Part shown: piece after piece, positions 18,603-27,406 of the stretch
How the letters are laid out: each line of letters opens with the position of its first letter
Position numbering within the stretch: the first letter of the stretch is position 1
Assembly: GCA_964441145.1 (NCBI GenBank)
Contig: CAYTUB010000007.1
Location: 1-53,176 of the forward strand
Source of the DNA: SHLQ01 sp964441145
GTDB lineage: Bacteria; Actinomycetota; Acidimicrobiia; Acidimicrobiales; SHLQ01
Direction of reading: 5' to 3'
DNA length: 53,176 nt
Notes under the pieces: generated by a model
Seen by the model: the letters and a program-made list of their open reading frames with translations, nothing else
What the model was told of the DNA's origin: nothing
Database searches by the model: none
Program-made: the position numbers and the translations under genes

Positions 18603-19567
18603 TGACGGAGTCTCGCAACATTGTCGTTCTGTGCGGAGGGGTCGGCGCGGCTCGCTTCCTACGCGGGCTCATCGATGTGGTGCCCCACTCGTCGGTCACC
18701 GCAATCGTCAATGTGGCCGACGATATGAAACTGCACGGATTGTGGGTGAGCCCAGACATCGACACCGTGATCTACACACTTGCCGATGCCATCGACCCCG
18801 ATCGAGGCTGGGGCCTGCGAGACGAGTCCTGGAATGCCATGGACGCACTCGGCCGCTATGGCGACCGCAACTGGTTCAGCTTGGGCGACCGTGATCTCGG
18901 AACTCACCTGCAAAGGACGGCTCTGCTCGACGAGGGAGCGAACCTCACCGACGTCACGGCAGATCTGTGCACTGCGTGGGACATTGGGGTCCGAGTATTA
19001 CCGGTGAGCAACGATCCCATTTCGACCAAAATTACCCGTGCCGACACCGGCGAGGAGATCTCGTTCCAAGAGTATTTCGTCGGTCTCCAACATGACGTTC
19101 CCGTGGCGGAGATCGTCTTCGACGGGATCGAGAACGCTCAAGCAACCTCGGATGTGAACCAGGCCCTAACCAACGCCGACCTCATTCTCATTGCACCATC
19201 GAACCCTCTCGTATCGATTGCACCAGTCCTCGGCGTGGCGGGGGTGACAGAGGCTCTACAAGCAAGCCGCGTCCCGCGGGTTGCGGTGTCGCCCATCGTG
19301 GGGGGAAAGGCGTTGAAGGGGCCAGCCGCGAATATGTTGGCTGAACTCGGGCACCGGGTCGACGCTGCTGGAGTTGCGTCTTTGTGGTCCCCCATCATCG
19401 ACCTGATGATGATCGACGACCAGGACCGCGCCATCGCACGTGATGTAGCAGCCTGCGGCGTAGTGCCCTACGTAGCCGATACTGTCATGGCGGACCCCAA
19501 ACGGAGGCGTGCGGTCGCTCGAGCAACACTGGCTGCCGCACAGCTTTTCCCATCGAGAGGAGCCTGA
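18602..19567 (+). CDS. cofD: Lactyl/phosphoenolpyruvyl-2-phospho-guanosine transferase CofD (FbiA)
   Basis: 321 residues from GTG 18602. It transfers the lactyl- or phosphoenolpyruvyl-phosphate moiety from its guanosine diphosphate derivative to the deazaflavin FO, making F420-0 or dehydro-F420-0. Family strings are clear: VVLCGGVGAARFLRGL at the N-terminus, NVADDMKLHGLWVSPDIDTV, WFSLGDRDLGTH, and IAPSNPLVSIAPVLGV toward the C-terminus. The next gene is cofE one base downstream of its stop, as in mycobacterial fbiAB. Presence of the pair shows that the organism makes coenzyme F420; FO synthase and the CofC/FbiD guanylyltransferase are not in the window. Confidence 0.95.
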   Translation: MTESRNIVVLCGGVGAARFLRGLIDVVPHSSVTAIVNVADDMKLHGLWVSPDIDTVIYTLADAIDPDRGWGLRDESWNAMDALGRYGDRNWFSLGDRDLGTHLQRTALLDEGANLTDVTADLCTAWDIGVRVLPVSNDPISTKITRADTGEEISFQEYFVGLQHDVPVAEIVFDGIENAQATSDVNQALTNADLILIAPSNPLVSIAPVLGVAGVTEALQASRVPRVAVSPIVGGKALKGPAANMLAELGHRVDAAGVASLWSPIIDLMMIDDQDRAIARDVAACGVVPYVADTVMADPKRRRAVARATLAAAQLFPSRGA

Positions 19568-19568
19568 C

Positions 19569-20291
19569 ATGACCAATGCAGATCCTCTCTCACCCGAGGA
19601 ACTCCGGATCTTTCCCGTGCGTTCCATTGGTGAGGTAACCCCTGGCGACGACCTTCCTAGAATTCTGTCCGCTGCCGTCGCACTGGCCGACCACGACGTC
19701 CTGGTCGTCACCCAGAAGGTGGTCTCAAAGGCCGAGGGACAACTCGTCGAGATCGATGACAGCGATCCTCGGGGCCACAAGGCAATCGTCGAATCCGAAT
19801 CCGTTCGCATTGTGCGCAGGCGAGGCGAGCTCATTATCAGCGAGACCGCACATGGCTTCATCTGCGCAAACGCGGGAGTCGACCTGTCCAATGTCGAGGA
19901 GGGTTACGCCGTGCTACTTCCGGTCGATTCGGACCGCTCAGCACGTCGAATCCGAGATGTAATCCGGGCCGAACAAGGCGTCGAAATCGGCGTCATCATC
20001 ACCGATACATTCGGCCGTCCTTGGCGTCGCGGAGTGACCGACGTTGCGATCGGCAGCGCAGGAATTGGTCCAATTCTCGATCTGCGAGGTACCGCTGATG
20101 CTGCCGGACGCGAGTTGCAGGTCACCGAAGTTGCCGTCGTCGATGAACTCGCCGCCGCCGCCGAACTGGTGATGGGAAAGAGCACTGGCCTTCCAGCAGC
20201 GGTAATTCGCGGAATTCCGACATCATGGTTTAGATCTGGGAGCGTTCGTGCCGAAGTGGTACGTAGTCCTACAGAAGACCTGTTTCGCTGA
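19569..20291 (+). CDS. cofE: Coenzyme F420-0:L-glutamate ligase CofE (FbiB N-domain only)
   Basis: 240 residues from ATG 19569, preceded by GAGAGGAGCC. GTP-dependent ligase adding L-glutamates to F420-0. Recognisable strings are LVVTQKVVSKAEGQ, RIVRRRGELIISETAHGFICANAGVD and ITDTFGRPWRRGVTDVAIG. Mycobacterial FbiB is a fusion of this domain to a C-terminal FMN-binding nitroreductase-like domain that reduces dehydro-F420-0 and helps extend the tail. Here the protein ends after the ligase domain, so the reductase partner, if needed, must be elsewhere. The next gene starts 13 bp downstream. Confidence 0.95.
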   Translation: MTNADPLSPEELRIFPVRSIGEVTPGDDLPRILSAAVALADHDVLVVTQKVVSKAEGQLVEIDDSDPRGHKAIVESESVRIVRRRGELIISETAHGFICANAGVDLSNVEEGYAVLLPVDSDRSARRIRDVIRAEQGVEIGVIITDTFGRPWRRGVTDVAIGSAGIGPILDLRGTADAAGRELQVTEVAVVDELAAAAELVMGKSTGLPAAVIRGIPTSWFRSGSVRAEVVRSPTEDLFR

Positions 20292-20304
20292 ATTGGAGAC
20301 ACAA

Positions 20305-20778
20305 GTGAGTAATTCTAAGGCCGTGATCGTGAGCGGGTATTTCAGCCCGATTCACACTGGACATCTCGACATGATCGAGGCAGCAGCTGAACTTGGTGAT
20401 GAGGTCATTGTCATCGTCAACAACAACGCGCAGCAGGTCATGAAGAAGGGCAAAGTCATCATTGATGAAGCTGATCGCCTTCGCATTGTCCAGGCACTAA
20501 GCCTGGTCGATCATGCCCTCATCGCAGTCGACGAGGACCGGACGGTCAGCGCGTCGCTCGAAAAGATCGCGGACGACTTCAGTGACCGGACCTTGGTCTT
20601 TGCCAACGGCGGAGACCGCAAGCCCGAGTTCGTGCCTGAAGCTGCTGTTTGTGAAGCCCACAACATCGAGTTGCGATTTGGTGTGGGCGGCGACAACAAA
20701 GCCGACTCATCGAGCCGAATCAATGTTGAGTTGGGCCTGGAGGACGAAATGAGCGCTCCTCCGAGTGAGACGACCTAG
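20305..20778 (+). CDS. Cytidylyltransferase-like nucleotidyltransferase
   Basis: 157 residues from GTG 20305 with TTGGAG upstream. The N-terminal SGYFSPIHTGHLDMIEAA carries the HxGH nucleotide-binding motif, and DSSSRIN near the C-terminus corresponds to the ISSSxR(T) motif of the TagD/NadD/PPAT superfamily. Between them KKGKVIIDEADRLRIVQAL is typical of TagD-like members. The substrate is not obvious; glycerol-phosphate or another small phosphate is possible. It is the last gene of the epimerase-cofD-cofE operon. Its TAG at 20776-20778 shares a CTAG palindrome with the stop of the convergent gene. Confidence 0.75.
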   Translation: MSNSKAVIVSGYFSPIHTGHLDMIEAAAELGDEVIVIVNNNAQQVMKKGKVIIDEADRLRIVQALSLVDHALIAVDEDRTVSASLEKIADDFSDRTLVFANGGDRKPEFVPEAAVCEAHNIELRFGVGGDNKADSSSRINVELGLEDEMSAPPSETT

Positions 20779-21650
20779 CCGTCGTCCTCTTCGCCCTCAG
20801 GGATTTGGGCTTCGAGCCCATCCCGGGTAATTGGGTTACCCGCGTCATCGAGAATCTGAAGTCCATCGGGGCCGACGAGTTCGCCATCGTCATTGAAGCC
20901 AATGGCTCCGGCTCCGCCATCGAGGCCGCTGTCGTCGTGACTGGTGAGGTCGTTCAAGCCATCGGTACGAATGACCGACGGTGACGCGGCCTGCGCCGTT
21001 GCGATGGCGTCTGCTGGAGGTGGTGGGATGTCAGCGCCGAGTGGGGCAAGAGCGAGCACGAAGCCGTCTTGGTCACCGGTGAATCGGTAATCGTTGAGGT
21101 CTTCGGTAATGAAGTCCGTTGGCTCGGTAGCACCTGGAGGGAAGAGCGCAATCTGCAAGACAGCATCTTCGCCACCACATTGCACGCCTTCGGCGAGTTC
21201 TGGGCGGTTGGCGAAGGTCAGCGCAACATCGTCTTCGATCTGGGCTTCTGTGGCTTCGAGGAAGACGCCAAGTGTCGCAGCATTGCCGGTAGCCGTTGAG
21301 CTGAACGGATGGATGTGCACCACACCGTCAGAGTGGGTGTGAATACCAGCGTTGGTCGTCTGTGGATCTTGGATCGGAAGCTGGAAATCGTCGATCGTGC
21401 AGTCGTAGATGCCGTACGGCGCATGCCAATGATCGCCAAAGGTCGGTTGCAGCGCAGCTACGTCACGCCCATTCCAGGCGAAGAAGACCAGCGCCGAGCC
21501 CGCAATGATGATGCCCGCCAACGCCATGGGGAACCCAAGGGATCGTTGGTCGCCACTACTTGACGAGGAAGAGGTAGCGCCAGCCTTCGCCGCGCGAGCT
21601 ACCTTCTTCGAGGAGTCGGATGCTTCGTTAGATGAGTCTTTGCGAGCCAC
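20775..21650 (-). CDS. His-rich membrane-anchored protein of unknown function
   Basis: 291 residues from GTG 21650 (VARKDSSNEASD), chosen because it precedes a Ser/Lys-rich cytoplasmic stretch and one membrane segment (FPMALAGIIIAGSALVFFAW). The outer part has two histidine clusters: GDHWHAPYGIYDC and GIHTHSDGVVHIHPFS, together seven His within about 45 residues, suggesting a metal site. The C-terminal third is acidic and Gly/Asp-rich (DDSGLDGGAGAIGFNDDGEL). It shows some resemblance to DUF3105-type domains but I do not assign it to that family. It is the last gene of the minus-strand glycan block. Confidence 0.65.
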   Translation of the reverse strand: MARKDSSNEASDSSKKVARAAKAGATSSSSSSGDQRSLGFPMALAGIIIAGSALVFFAWNGRDVAALQPTFGDHWHAPYGIYDCTIDDFQLPIQDPQTTNAGIHTHSDGVVHIHPFSSTATGNAATLGVFLEATEAQIEDDVALTFANRPELAEGVQCGGEDAVLQIALFPPGATEPTDFITEDLNDYRFTGDQDGFVLALAPLGADIPPPPADAIATAQAASPSVIRTDGLNDLTSHDDSGLDGGAGAIGFNDDGELVGPDGLQILDDAGNPITRDGLEAQIPEGEEDDG

Positions 21651-21714
21651 GAGAAACGATGTTATCGACTCTGAGGCCGAATAGACTGGCACCCCCCGAA
21701 GGTCTTAATCGGTC

Positions 21715-22944
21715 CTAGGAATTGCGCTTCGGTGCGAGAAGCCCGTCAAAGACTTCTTCGTACTGCTCGGCAGCTCGCGCAGGGGTTGTCCACTCCTTGA
21801 CCCACCGGCGGCCGCTGCGTCCCATGGTCGAACGCATTGCAGGGTCATCCAGCAGCTCGACGAGACGTTCGGTCATCGGCGCAGCAACGTCAGGAGGCAC
21901 CGAAAAACCGGCTCCGGCTTCCACGACGACTCGGCTGACCTCGGTGCCTTCATCGACGCTCGCAATGACCGGGCGTTCCGCTGCGAGAATCTTGTAGAGC
22001 TTGGATGGCACACTCGACCACGCCAAACCTTTGCGAAGCGGGATGACGTGAATGTCAGCCGCTGCGAGTACCTCGGGTACCCGCTCGACCGGCTGATATG
22101 GAATGACGCGGAAATTGTCGAGGCCGTGAGCTCGCTTATGCACCTCGCCGATCGCCGAGCCGCCGCCGTTCACAACGAACACGACATCGTCGAGGTGGGC
22201 GAGTTCGCGGGCCGAATCTGCCAGGAGTTCAACCGATTGAGAAAACCCGACGTTGCCGCTGTACATGACGACCCGTTTGCCCTCGAGCCCGAATTCTTTG
22301 CGATAGGAGTTCTCGATCGGCTGAGGGTTGAACGAGGTGATGTCGACAAAGTTGGGAATGATCGCCGTTTCAGAGGACGTCTTTCCCTCCACATTGCGCC
22401 GCATCTCTTCGCTGAGCACCGTGACCACGTCAGCACGGTCATAGACGAAGCGTTCCAAACGTTTCGCAGCCTTGATGACCGACTCGTTTGTGATGGTTCC
22501 GGTCTCGATTGCTACATCGGGGAAGACATCTTGGATGTTGAACACGAAAGGGACACCGCGCCGCTTCGCAGCCAACCAACCAGCAACCCCCAGCGATAAC
22601 GGTGGCGACATGGCAAAGACGACATCAGCGTCGAATCGGTCAACGACCGCAGTGCCCAAACCAATTGCGGTAAATCCTGCGAAGGCCGCAGCGCGAGCGG
22701 CGATATTGGTCTTGTCGGTCGGGAACGGATGCACCCGGGAGATCTCACCCCACGCCCGCGCTTCGGTTTGGATAAGTCGCCCTTCCCAACCTTGCTCGAC
22801 CGCGTGCTCGCGGTACCAAGGAAGAGCGGTAACGACGTGTATCTCGTGGCCTCGCTTACCCAAATGGTTGACGATCGCACTCATGAATTCGCCCGTTGGT
22901 GCACTATCGGGTTCGAAGTGCGGGCAGAGAACCTGAATCTTCAC
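21715..22944 (-). CDS. GT4 glycosyltransferase (WbuB-like)
   Basis: 409 residues from GTG 22944. GT-B fold with a WbuB-type N-terminal domain: VLCPHFEPDSAPTGEFMSAI, then HEIHVVTALPWYREH, then VFNIQDVFPDVAIETG. The C-terminal donor-binding half has VMYSGNVGFSQSVELLADSA and LVELL preceded by the PSKLYKILAAERPVIAS loop that contacts the nucleotide. WbuB relatives transfer GlcNAc, FucNAc or similar sugars during polysaccharide synthesis. The exact donor cannot be told. 12 bp separate it from the upstream GT4 on the same strand. Confidence 0.85.
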   Translation of the reverse strand: MKIQVLCPHFEPDSAPTGEFMSAIVNHLGKRGHEIHVVTALPWYREHAVEQGWEGRLIQTEARAWGEISRVHPFPTDKTNIAARAAAFAGFTAIGLGTAVVDRFDADVVFAMSPPLSLGVAGWLAAKRRGVPFVFNIQDVFPDVAIETGTITNESVIKAAKRLERFVYDRADVVTVLSEEMRRNVEGKTSSETAIIPNFVDITSFNPQPIENSYRKEFGLEGKRVVMYSGNVGFSQSVELLADSARELAHLDDVVFVVNGGGSAIGEVHKRAHGLDNFRVIPYQPVERVPEVLAAADIHVIPLRKGLAWSSVPSKLYKILAAERPVIASVDEGTEVSRVVVEAGAGFSVPPDVAAPMTERLVELLDDPAMRSTMGRSGRRWVKEWTTPARAAEQYEEVFDGLLAPKRNS

Positions 22945-22956
22945 AGCTATCTCAGG

Positions 22957-24087
22957 CTAGGACGCTGCACGCTCGTATGCGCCCAATTGCTGCTGAGCAG
23001 TCTGTTCTGAGCTGTAGCGACGGGCATTTGCCGTGCCGCGGTCCACCAGGTCGGCACGTTCGGCCGATCCCAACCGGTTCGCCATGGCATCTGCCCAAGC
23101 CTCCAGGTCGGTCGGATCACAGATGATGGCTCCATCGCCAGCTACTTCGGGGATTGCCGTCGACGATGACGCAATGACGGGCAGTTGCGCCGACTGGGCT
23201 TCGAGCACCGGCAACCCAAACCCTTCGTATAGGGACGGGAACACCAGCATCTCCGCACGAGAAAACAGGCCCCTGAGGTCGCCTCGTTCGACATGCCCGA
23301 GCATATGGATCGCCGGGGACGCCGACGCTGCATATGCGACGATCGCTTCGTGGTCTTTGCCTTCCGAACCTGTGCAGACCAGTGAGAGGCTCGGGTCCTT
23401 CGCCTGAGCGATCGCGAAGGCATCGAAGAGGAATCGATGATTCTTGTGCCCGAGAGTCATCGCGGGGAACAAGATCACGGGCCCTCGCTCAACAATGGCT
23501 TCGAGCTCAGGCGACAGCTCAGGCGACGAGGTGCCGAGATCGGCATCCTCACTTTGGCCTGCATAGGCCGAGACCGTCACAACCCGGTCGGGGTCCGCTC
23601 CGAGCCGCTCGATCACGTCCTGTCTGACCCAGTCGCTGGGAGTCGCAACCACATCTGCCCGTTCCACTGCCTCGGGCAAAGCACGAGCCAAGAATTCCTG
23701 CTTCGTGCGGGAAAAGTATTGCGGGTTGGTGATCGGCTGCAGGTCGTGGATGGTAACGACGGTGGGTCTCGCCGAATCGAACGGGACCGTCCCTCCCGGG
23801 TGGTGCAGCACCCCCGACCCCGTGTCCATAACCCGTGCGAGCCACAGACGTTCCATTGCCACTCGAGCGGCCCGCGACCGACTCGTCACCGGCGGGGCAA
23901 TGAAGGTGGCACCGCTCAACCCCATCGCCGATGTTGCTTCGACAGGTCCGATGATTCGCAAGTCTTCGAGACCGGGCTCCGCACCGGCGAGGCTGCGCAA
24001 CACTCGACGGATGTAGGTCTCTGAGCCGCCAACTTTTCCGGGCCGGAGCCACATCACGTTGACCGCCACCTCCGAGACCGGGTTCAT
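22957..24087 (-). CDS. GT4 glycosyltransferase
   Basis: 376 residues from ATG 24087. GT-B fold; the N-terminal domain reads MWLRPGKVGGSETYIRRVLR with the acceptor-side GGSE loop, and the C-terminal domain contains LVFPSLYEGFGLPVLEAQSA, the E(x7)E donor-binding element of GT4 enzymes, followed by VIASSSTAIPEVAGDGAI. TVVTIHDLQP in the middle is common in mannosyltransferases. It overlaps the upstream GT4 by ATGA (24084-24087), and the two proteins look like distant paralogues. The role is probably sequential sugar additions to one polymer. Confidence 0.85.
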   Translation of the reverse strand: MNPVSEVAVNVMWLRPGKVGGSETYIRRVLRSLAGAEPGLEDLRIIGPVEATSAMGLSGATFIAPPVTSRSRAARVAMERLWLARVMDTGSGVLHHPGGTVPFDSARPTVVTIHDLQPITNPQYFSRTKQEFLARALPEAVERADVVATPSDWVRQDVIERLGADPDRVVTVSAYAGQSEDADLGTSSPELSPELEAIVERGPVILFPAMTLGHKNHRFLFDAFAIAQAKDPSLSLVCTGSEGKDHEAIVAYAASASPAIHMLGHVERGDLRGLFSRAEMLVFPSLYEGFGLPVLEAQSAQLPVIASSSTAIPEVAGDGAIICDPTDLEAWADAMANRLGSAERADLVDRGTANARRYSSEQTAQQQLGAYERAAS

Positions 24088-25142
24088 CGCTGCGCTGCCT
24101 CGTATACCCGCTGGGTCTCGAGCGCTGTCCGTTCCCAGCTGTAGGTTCGTGCCCGCTCGAGTCCTGCCCTACCGCAGCGTGCCGCGAGTTCGGAGTCGCC
24201 AAGGAGCGCATCGATTCCATCGGCGAGGGCCTGCGGCACGCGTGTATCGACGCTAAGCCCACCATCGCCCAGAATCTCGGCTTGGGACGTTCCCGCGGTG
24301 GTTACCACCGGTGTTCCAACGGCCATTGCTTCGAGCACCGGAAGGCCAAACCCTTCGAAGTGGCTGGGGTAGACAAGCAGCGATGCCGCAGCCATCACGG
24401 CGTCGAGTTCAGCGCGCGGCAGCGCTGGCAGCCGCAAGCCCGTTGCGTTGGCGTCTCCCCAACCGTCGGGCCCGACCAGCACCAAAGGGACATCATCGAG
24501 GAGATCGAGCGCTGCCCCCAGGCCATCGAGATTCTTGCGGGGCTCCATCGTCCCAACGTAGAGCACAAAGCGGTCAGGAAGCCCGTATGTCGACCGCACC
24601 GATGCCGTGTGGACGTTGCCGATCTCGGGTATGTGCACGCCCCAAGGAATGACCCGAATTCGTGCCTCATCAATGCCGGCGCGGACACAGTCTTGAGCTG
24701 TGTGAGCAGACGGGACGATGACCAACATGTCACCGTTGCGCACTCGGTCGAGGAACCTCGTGAGATAGGCGACCCCGCGCGACGAGAACCATTCGGGATG
24801 CCGCACAAAGGCAAGGTCGTGGATCGTCACCACGGTCGCGAGCCCGGTTTGTGGAAGCACATAGGCCGCAGCGTGGAGCACGTCTGCGTCTAGCCATCGA
24901 TCAGGTCTTGGCTGGCCGGTACGACTCCAAAGCTGCGTGAGCGCACGTCCGGGAAACGGCAACGTTTGGGTCGTGATCGATGCAGGAAGCGCAACGCCTG
25001 GTTCTGATGAATATCGGCCGTGCACCCCGACCAGTTCGGTGCCGTGTGCTGCGAGCGCATCGCACAAGGACACAACCGAGCGGGCTGTTCCACCGGGCAC
25101 GGTGTTCCACTGCTGGTCCAAAAGCATCGCAACCCGGGTCAC
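24084..25142 (-). CDS. GT4 glycosyltransferase
   Basis: 352 residues from GTG 25142. GT-B fold with TVPGGTARSVVSLCDAL near the N-terminus, ATVVTIHDLAFVRHPEWFS in the middle, and LLVYPSHFEGFGLPVLEAMA as the donor-binding E(x7)E element, then TPVVTTAGTSQAEILGDGG. Slightly shorter than its downstream paralogue. Starts 11 bp after the UDP-xylose synthase stop, so the nucleotide-sugar genes and these transferases form one transcription unit. Donor not determined; UDP-xylose or UDP-glucuronate are candidates because of the operon. Confidence 0.85.
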   Translation of the reverse strand: MTRVAMLLDQQWNTVPGGTARSVVSLCDALAAHGTELVGVHGRYSSEPGVALPASITTQTLPFPGRALTQLWSRTGQPRPDRWLDADVLHAAAYVLPQTGLATVVTIHDLAFVRHPEWFSSRGVAYLTRFLDRVRNGDMLVIVPSAHTAQDCVRAGIDEARIRVIPWGVHIPEIGNVHTASVRSTYGLPDRFVLYVGTMEPRKNLDGLGAALDLLDDVPLVLVGPDGWGDANATGLRLPALPRAELDAVMAAASLLVYPSHFEGFGLPVLEAMAVGTPVVTTAGTSQAEILGDGGLSVDTRVPQALADGIDALLGDSELAARCGRAGLERARTYSWERTALETQRVYEAAQR

Positions 25143-25153
25143 GGGCTAGGACC

Positions 25154-26095
25154 CTACTGGGATTCGAGGAGTTCTCGGAAATACTCGATGGTATGGCCAA
25201 GGCCTTCACGCAATTGCACGACCGGTTCCCAGTCGAGTTCCTCTCGTGCCTTGGTGATGTCGGGCTTGCGTTGCATTGGGTCATCGACGGGAAGATCGTG
25301 ATAGGTAACCTTGGAGCCCGTGCCAACCAGTTCGGTCACAATCTCTGCGAGCTGGGAAACGGTGAACTCGTTCGGGTTGCCAACATTGACGGGTTCGTTG
25401 ACATCGGAATCCAACAATGCGAGGAAGCCGCGAATCTCATCGGCCACGTAGGTAAACGAGCGGGTTTGTGAACCGTCGCCGTAGATGGTCAGGTCTTTAC
25501 CTTGGAGGGCCTGCACGATGAAGTTTGAGACGACGCGGCCGTCGTTTGGTCGCATCCGTGGCCCATAGGTGTTGAAGATGCGGACAATCCTCGTGTCGAG
25601 GCCGTGATGGGTGTGGTACGCCATCGTCATCGCTTCTGAGAATCGCTTGGCTTCGTCGTAGACACCTCGTGGCCCGACCGGGTTCACATTGCCCCAATAC
25701 GCCTCGGTCTGCGGGTGCACGAGTGGATCCCCATAGACCTCCGAGGTCGACGCCATAAAGAACTTCGCATCTTTGGCCTTGGCCAACCCGAGGCTGTTGT
25801 GGGTTCCTAAACTTCCGACCTTGAGCGTTTGGATTGGCATCTCGAGGTAATCGATCGGTGACGCTGGCGACGCGAAATGCATCACGACATCGACGTCTCC
25901 GGGAACCCAGAGATAGTTCGACACGTCGGCTTCAACGAAGCTGAAACCGGATCGGCCAAAGTTGTGCTCGATATTGCGTGTTTCGCCGGTGACCAAGTTG
26001 TCGACAGCGACGACCTCGTCCCCCCGGTCGAGCAGCGCGTCTCCCAGATGGGATCCAAGGAAACCCGCGCCGCCGGTAACGACTACTCGTGCCAC
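25154..26095 (-). CDS. uxs: UDP-glucuronate decarboxylase (UDP-xylose synthase)
   Basis: 313 residues from GTG 26095. Extended SDR enzyme: VVVTGGAGFLGSHLGDAL, ASPASPIDYLEMPIQTLKVG, STSEVYGDPLVHPQTEAYWG, and the catalytic RGVYDEAKRFSEAM (YxxxK). These strings, especially SPIDY and GDPLVHPQ, mark UXS enzymes that convert UDP-glucuronic acid to UDP-xylose. The gene overlaps the stop of the UDP-glucose dehydrogenase gene by one base, so substrate supply and use are coupled. A decarboxylating branch predicts xylose or a pentose in the envelope polymer. Confidence 0.9.
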   Translation of the reverse strand: MARVVVTGGAGFLGSHLGDALLDRGDEVVAVDNLVTGETRNIEHNFGRSGFSFVEADVSNYLWVPGDVDVVMHFASPASPIDYLEMPIQTLKVGSLGTHNSLGLAKAKDAKFFMASTSEVYGDPLVHPQTEAYWGNVNPVGPRGVYDEAKRFSEAMTMAYHTHHGLDTRIVRIFNTYGPRMRPNDGRVVSNFIVQALQGKDLTIYGDGSQTRSFTYVADEIRGFLALLDSDVNEPVNVGNPNEFTVSQLAEIVTELVGTGSKVTYHDLPVDDPMQRKPDITKAREELDWEPVVQLREGLGHTIEYFRELLESQ

Positions 26096-27393
26096 TAGCT
26101 GCGACCAATTCCTTGATAGGTAAAGCCGCGGCGACGTACAGCTCCGCGGTCCAGCAAGTTTCGACCGTCGACGATGTGTTTGTTTGCCATGACGTCAGCC
26201 AACTTATCCAGATCGACAAACTTGAATTCGTCCCACTCCGTCAAGATCGCCAACACCTCGGCATCCTCGGCAGCTGAATAGATGTCCTCGCATACCTCGA
26301 CGCCCTCGATTGGACAGTCCTTGCCGACGGGGTCAAAGGCACGGACAACGGCACCTGCATCAACGAGTCGACGCGTAATTTCAATCGCCGGCGAATCACG
26401 CATGTCATCGGTGCCGGCCTTAAAGGTCAGCCCCAACACACCAATTCTCACTCCGTCGAGAGTGTCACCGGCAGCGAGCTTGATCTTGTCTACGACCCGG
26501 TCGAATTGCTGCTCGTTTACTTCGATCACACCTTTGAGGAAGGCGAAGTCATAGCCAGCGTCCTCGGCGATGCCGATCATTGCTTTGGTGTCCTTCGGGA
26601 AACATGAACCGCCCCAACCCGGGCCCGGCCGCAGGAAGTGGTGACCAATTCGCGAGTCATAGCCAATGCCCATCAAGACGTCAGCAACATCGGCGCCTGC
26701 GGCTTCGCACACCGCAGCGACCGCGTTCGCGAAGGAGATCTTCGTGGCAAGAAAGGCATTCGCCGCGTACTTACACGTTTCGGCTGATGCCGGATCGGTG
26801 ATCAAGATCGGAGCGCGTACTCCGAGATACAGCGCCGCCACTCGCGACGCAGCGGCGCGATCATCAGCGCCGATGACCACGCGGTCTGGATTCAAGAAAT
26901 CGCCGACCGCTGACCCTTCGCGCAAGAATTCCGGATTCGAAACGACGTGGACATCGCGGCGCTGCAACGCCCGCTCTACCAACAGCGTTGACCCGACCGG
27001 CACAGTCGACTTGTTCACTACGACGGCACCGCGGTCGAGGTGAGGAGCGATCTCTTTGGCGGCGGCCTCCACGTAGGAAAGGTCCGCACGGCCATCGTCA
27101 CCCTGTGGTGTCGGCACGCAGAGGTAGACAAACTCGCGGTCCTTTACGGCGTTTTCGGCACCCAACACGAAATCGAGACGGCCAGCTTGCATGTTCTCGC
27201 GAACGATCGATTCCAGGCCATCTTCGTGGATTGGAATCTCACCCTTTTTGAGCGAATCGACCTTCTCGGGCACGATGTCGGCGCAAAGAACGTCGTGACC
27301 AAGCTCGGCAAAGCATGCGCCGGTGGTCAAACCCACATATCCCGTACCGATTACGGCGATTCGAGCCGTCGACTGGATCTCCGTCACTGCCAT
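26095..27393 (-). CDS. ugd: UDP-glucose 6-dehydrogenase
   Basis: 432 residues. ATG at 27393 (MAVTEIQSTARIAVIGTGYVGL) is preceded by a strong AAGGAGAAAAAT ribosome site, so the upstream in-frame ATG at 27435 is rejected. NAD-dependent oxidation of UDP-glucose to UDP-glucuronate. Motifs are IGTGYVGLTTGACFAELG, TVPVGSTLLVERALQ, PEFLREGSAVGDFLNPDRVV, and the catalytic-Cys loop GWGGSCFPKDTKA, then GLTFKAGTDDMRDSPAI. The product feeds the overlapping UXS. The gene lies just after the LCP gene, whose stop is at 27407. Confidence 0.95.
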   Translation of the reverse strand: MAVTEIQSTARIAVIGTGYVGLTTGACFAELGHDVLCADIVPEKVDSLKKGEIPIHEDGLESIVRENMQAGRLDFVLGAENAVKDREFVYLCVPTPQGDDGRADLSYVEAAAKEIAPHLDRGAVVVNKSTVPVGSTLLVERALQRRDVHVVSNPEFLREGSAVGDFLNPDRVVIGADDRAAASRVAALYLGVRAPILITDPASAETCKYAANAFLATKISFANAVAAVCEAAGADVADVLMGIGYDSRIGHHFLRPGPGWGGSCFPKDTKAMIGIAEDAGYDFAFLKGVIEVNEQQFDRVVDKIKLAAGDTLDGVRIGVLGLTFKAGTDDMRDSPAIEITRRLVDAGAVVRAFDPVGKDCPIEGVEVCEDIYSAAEDAEVLAILTEWDEFKFVDLDKLADVMANKHIVDGRNLLDRGAVRRRGFTYQGIGRS

Positions 27394-27406
27394 ATTTTTC
27401 TCCTTT

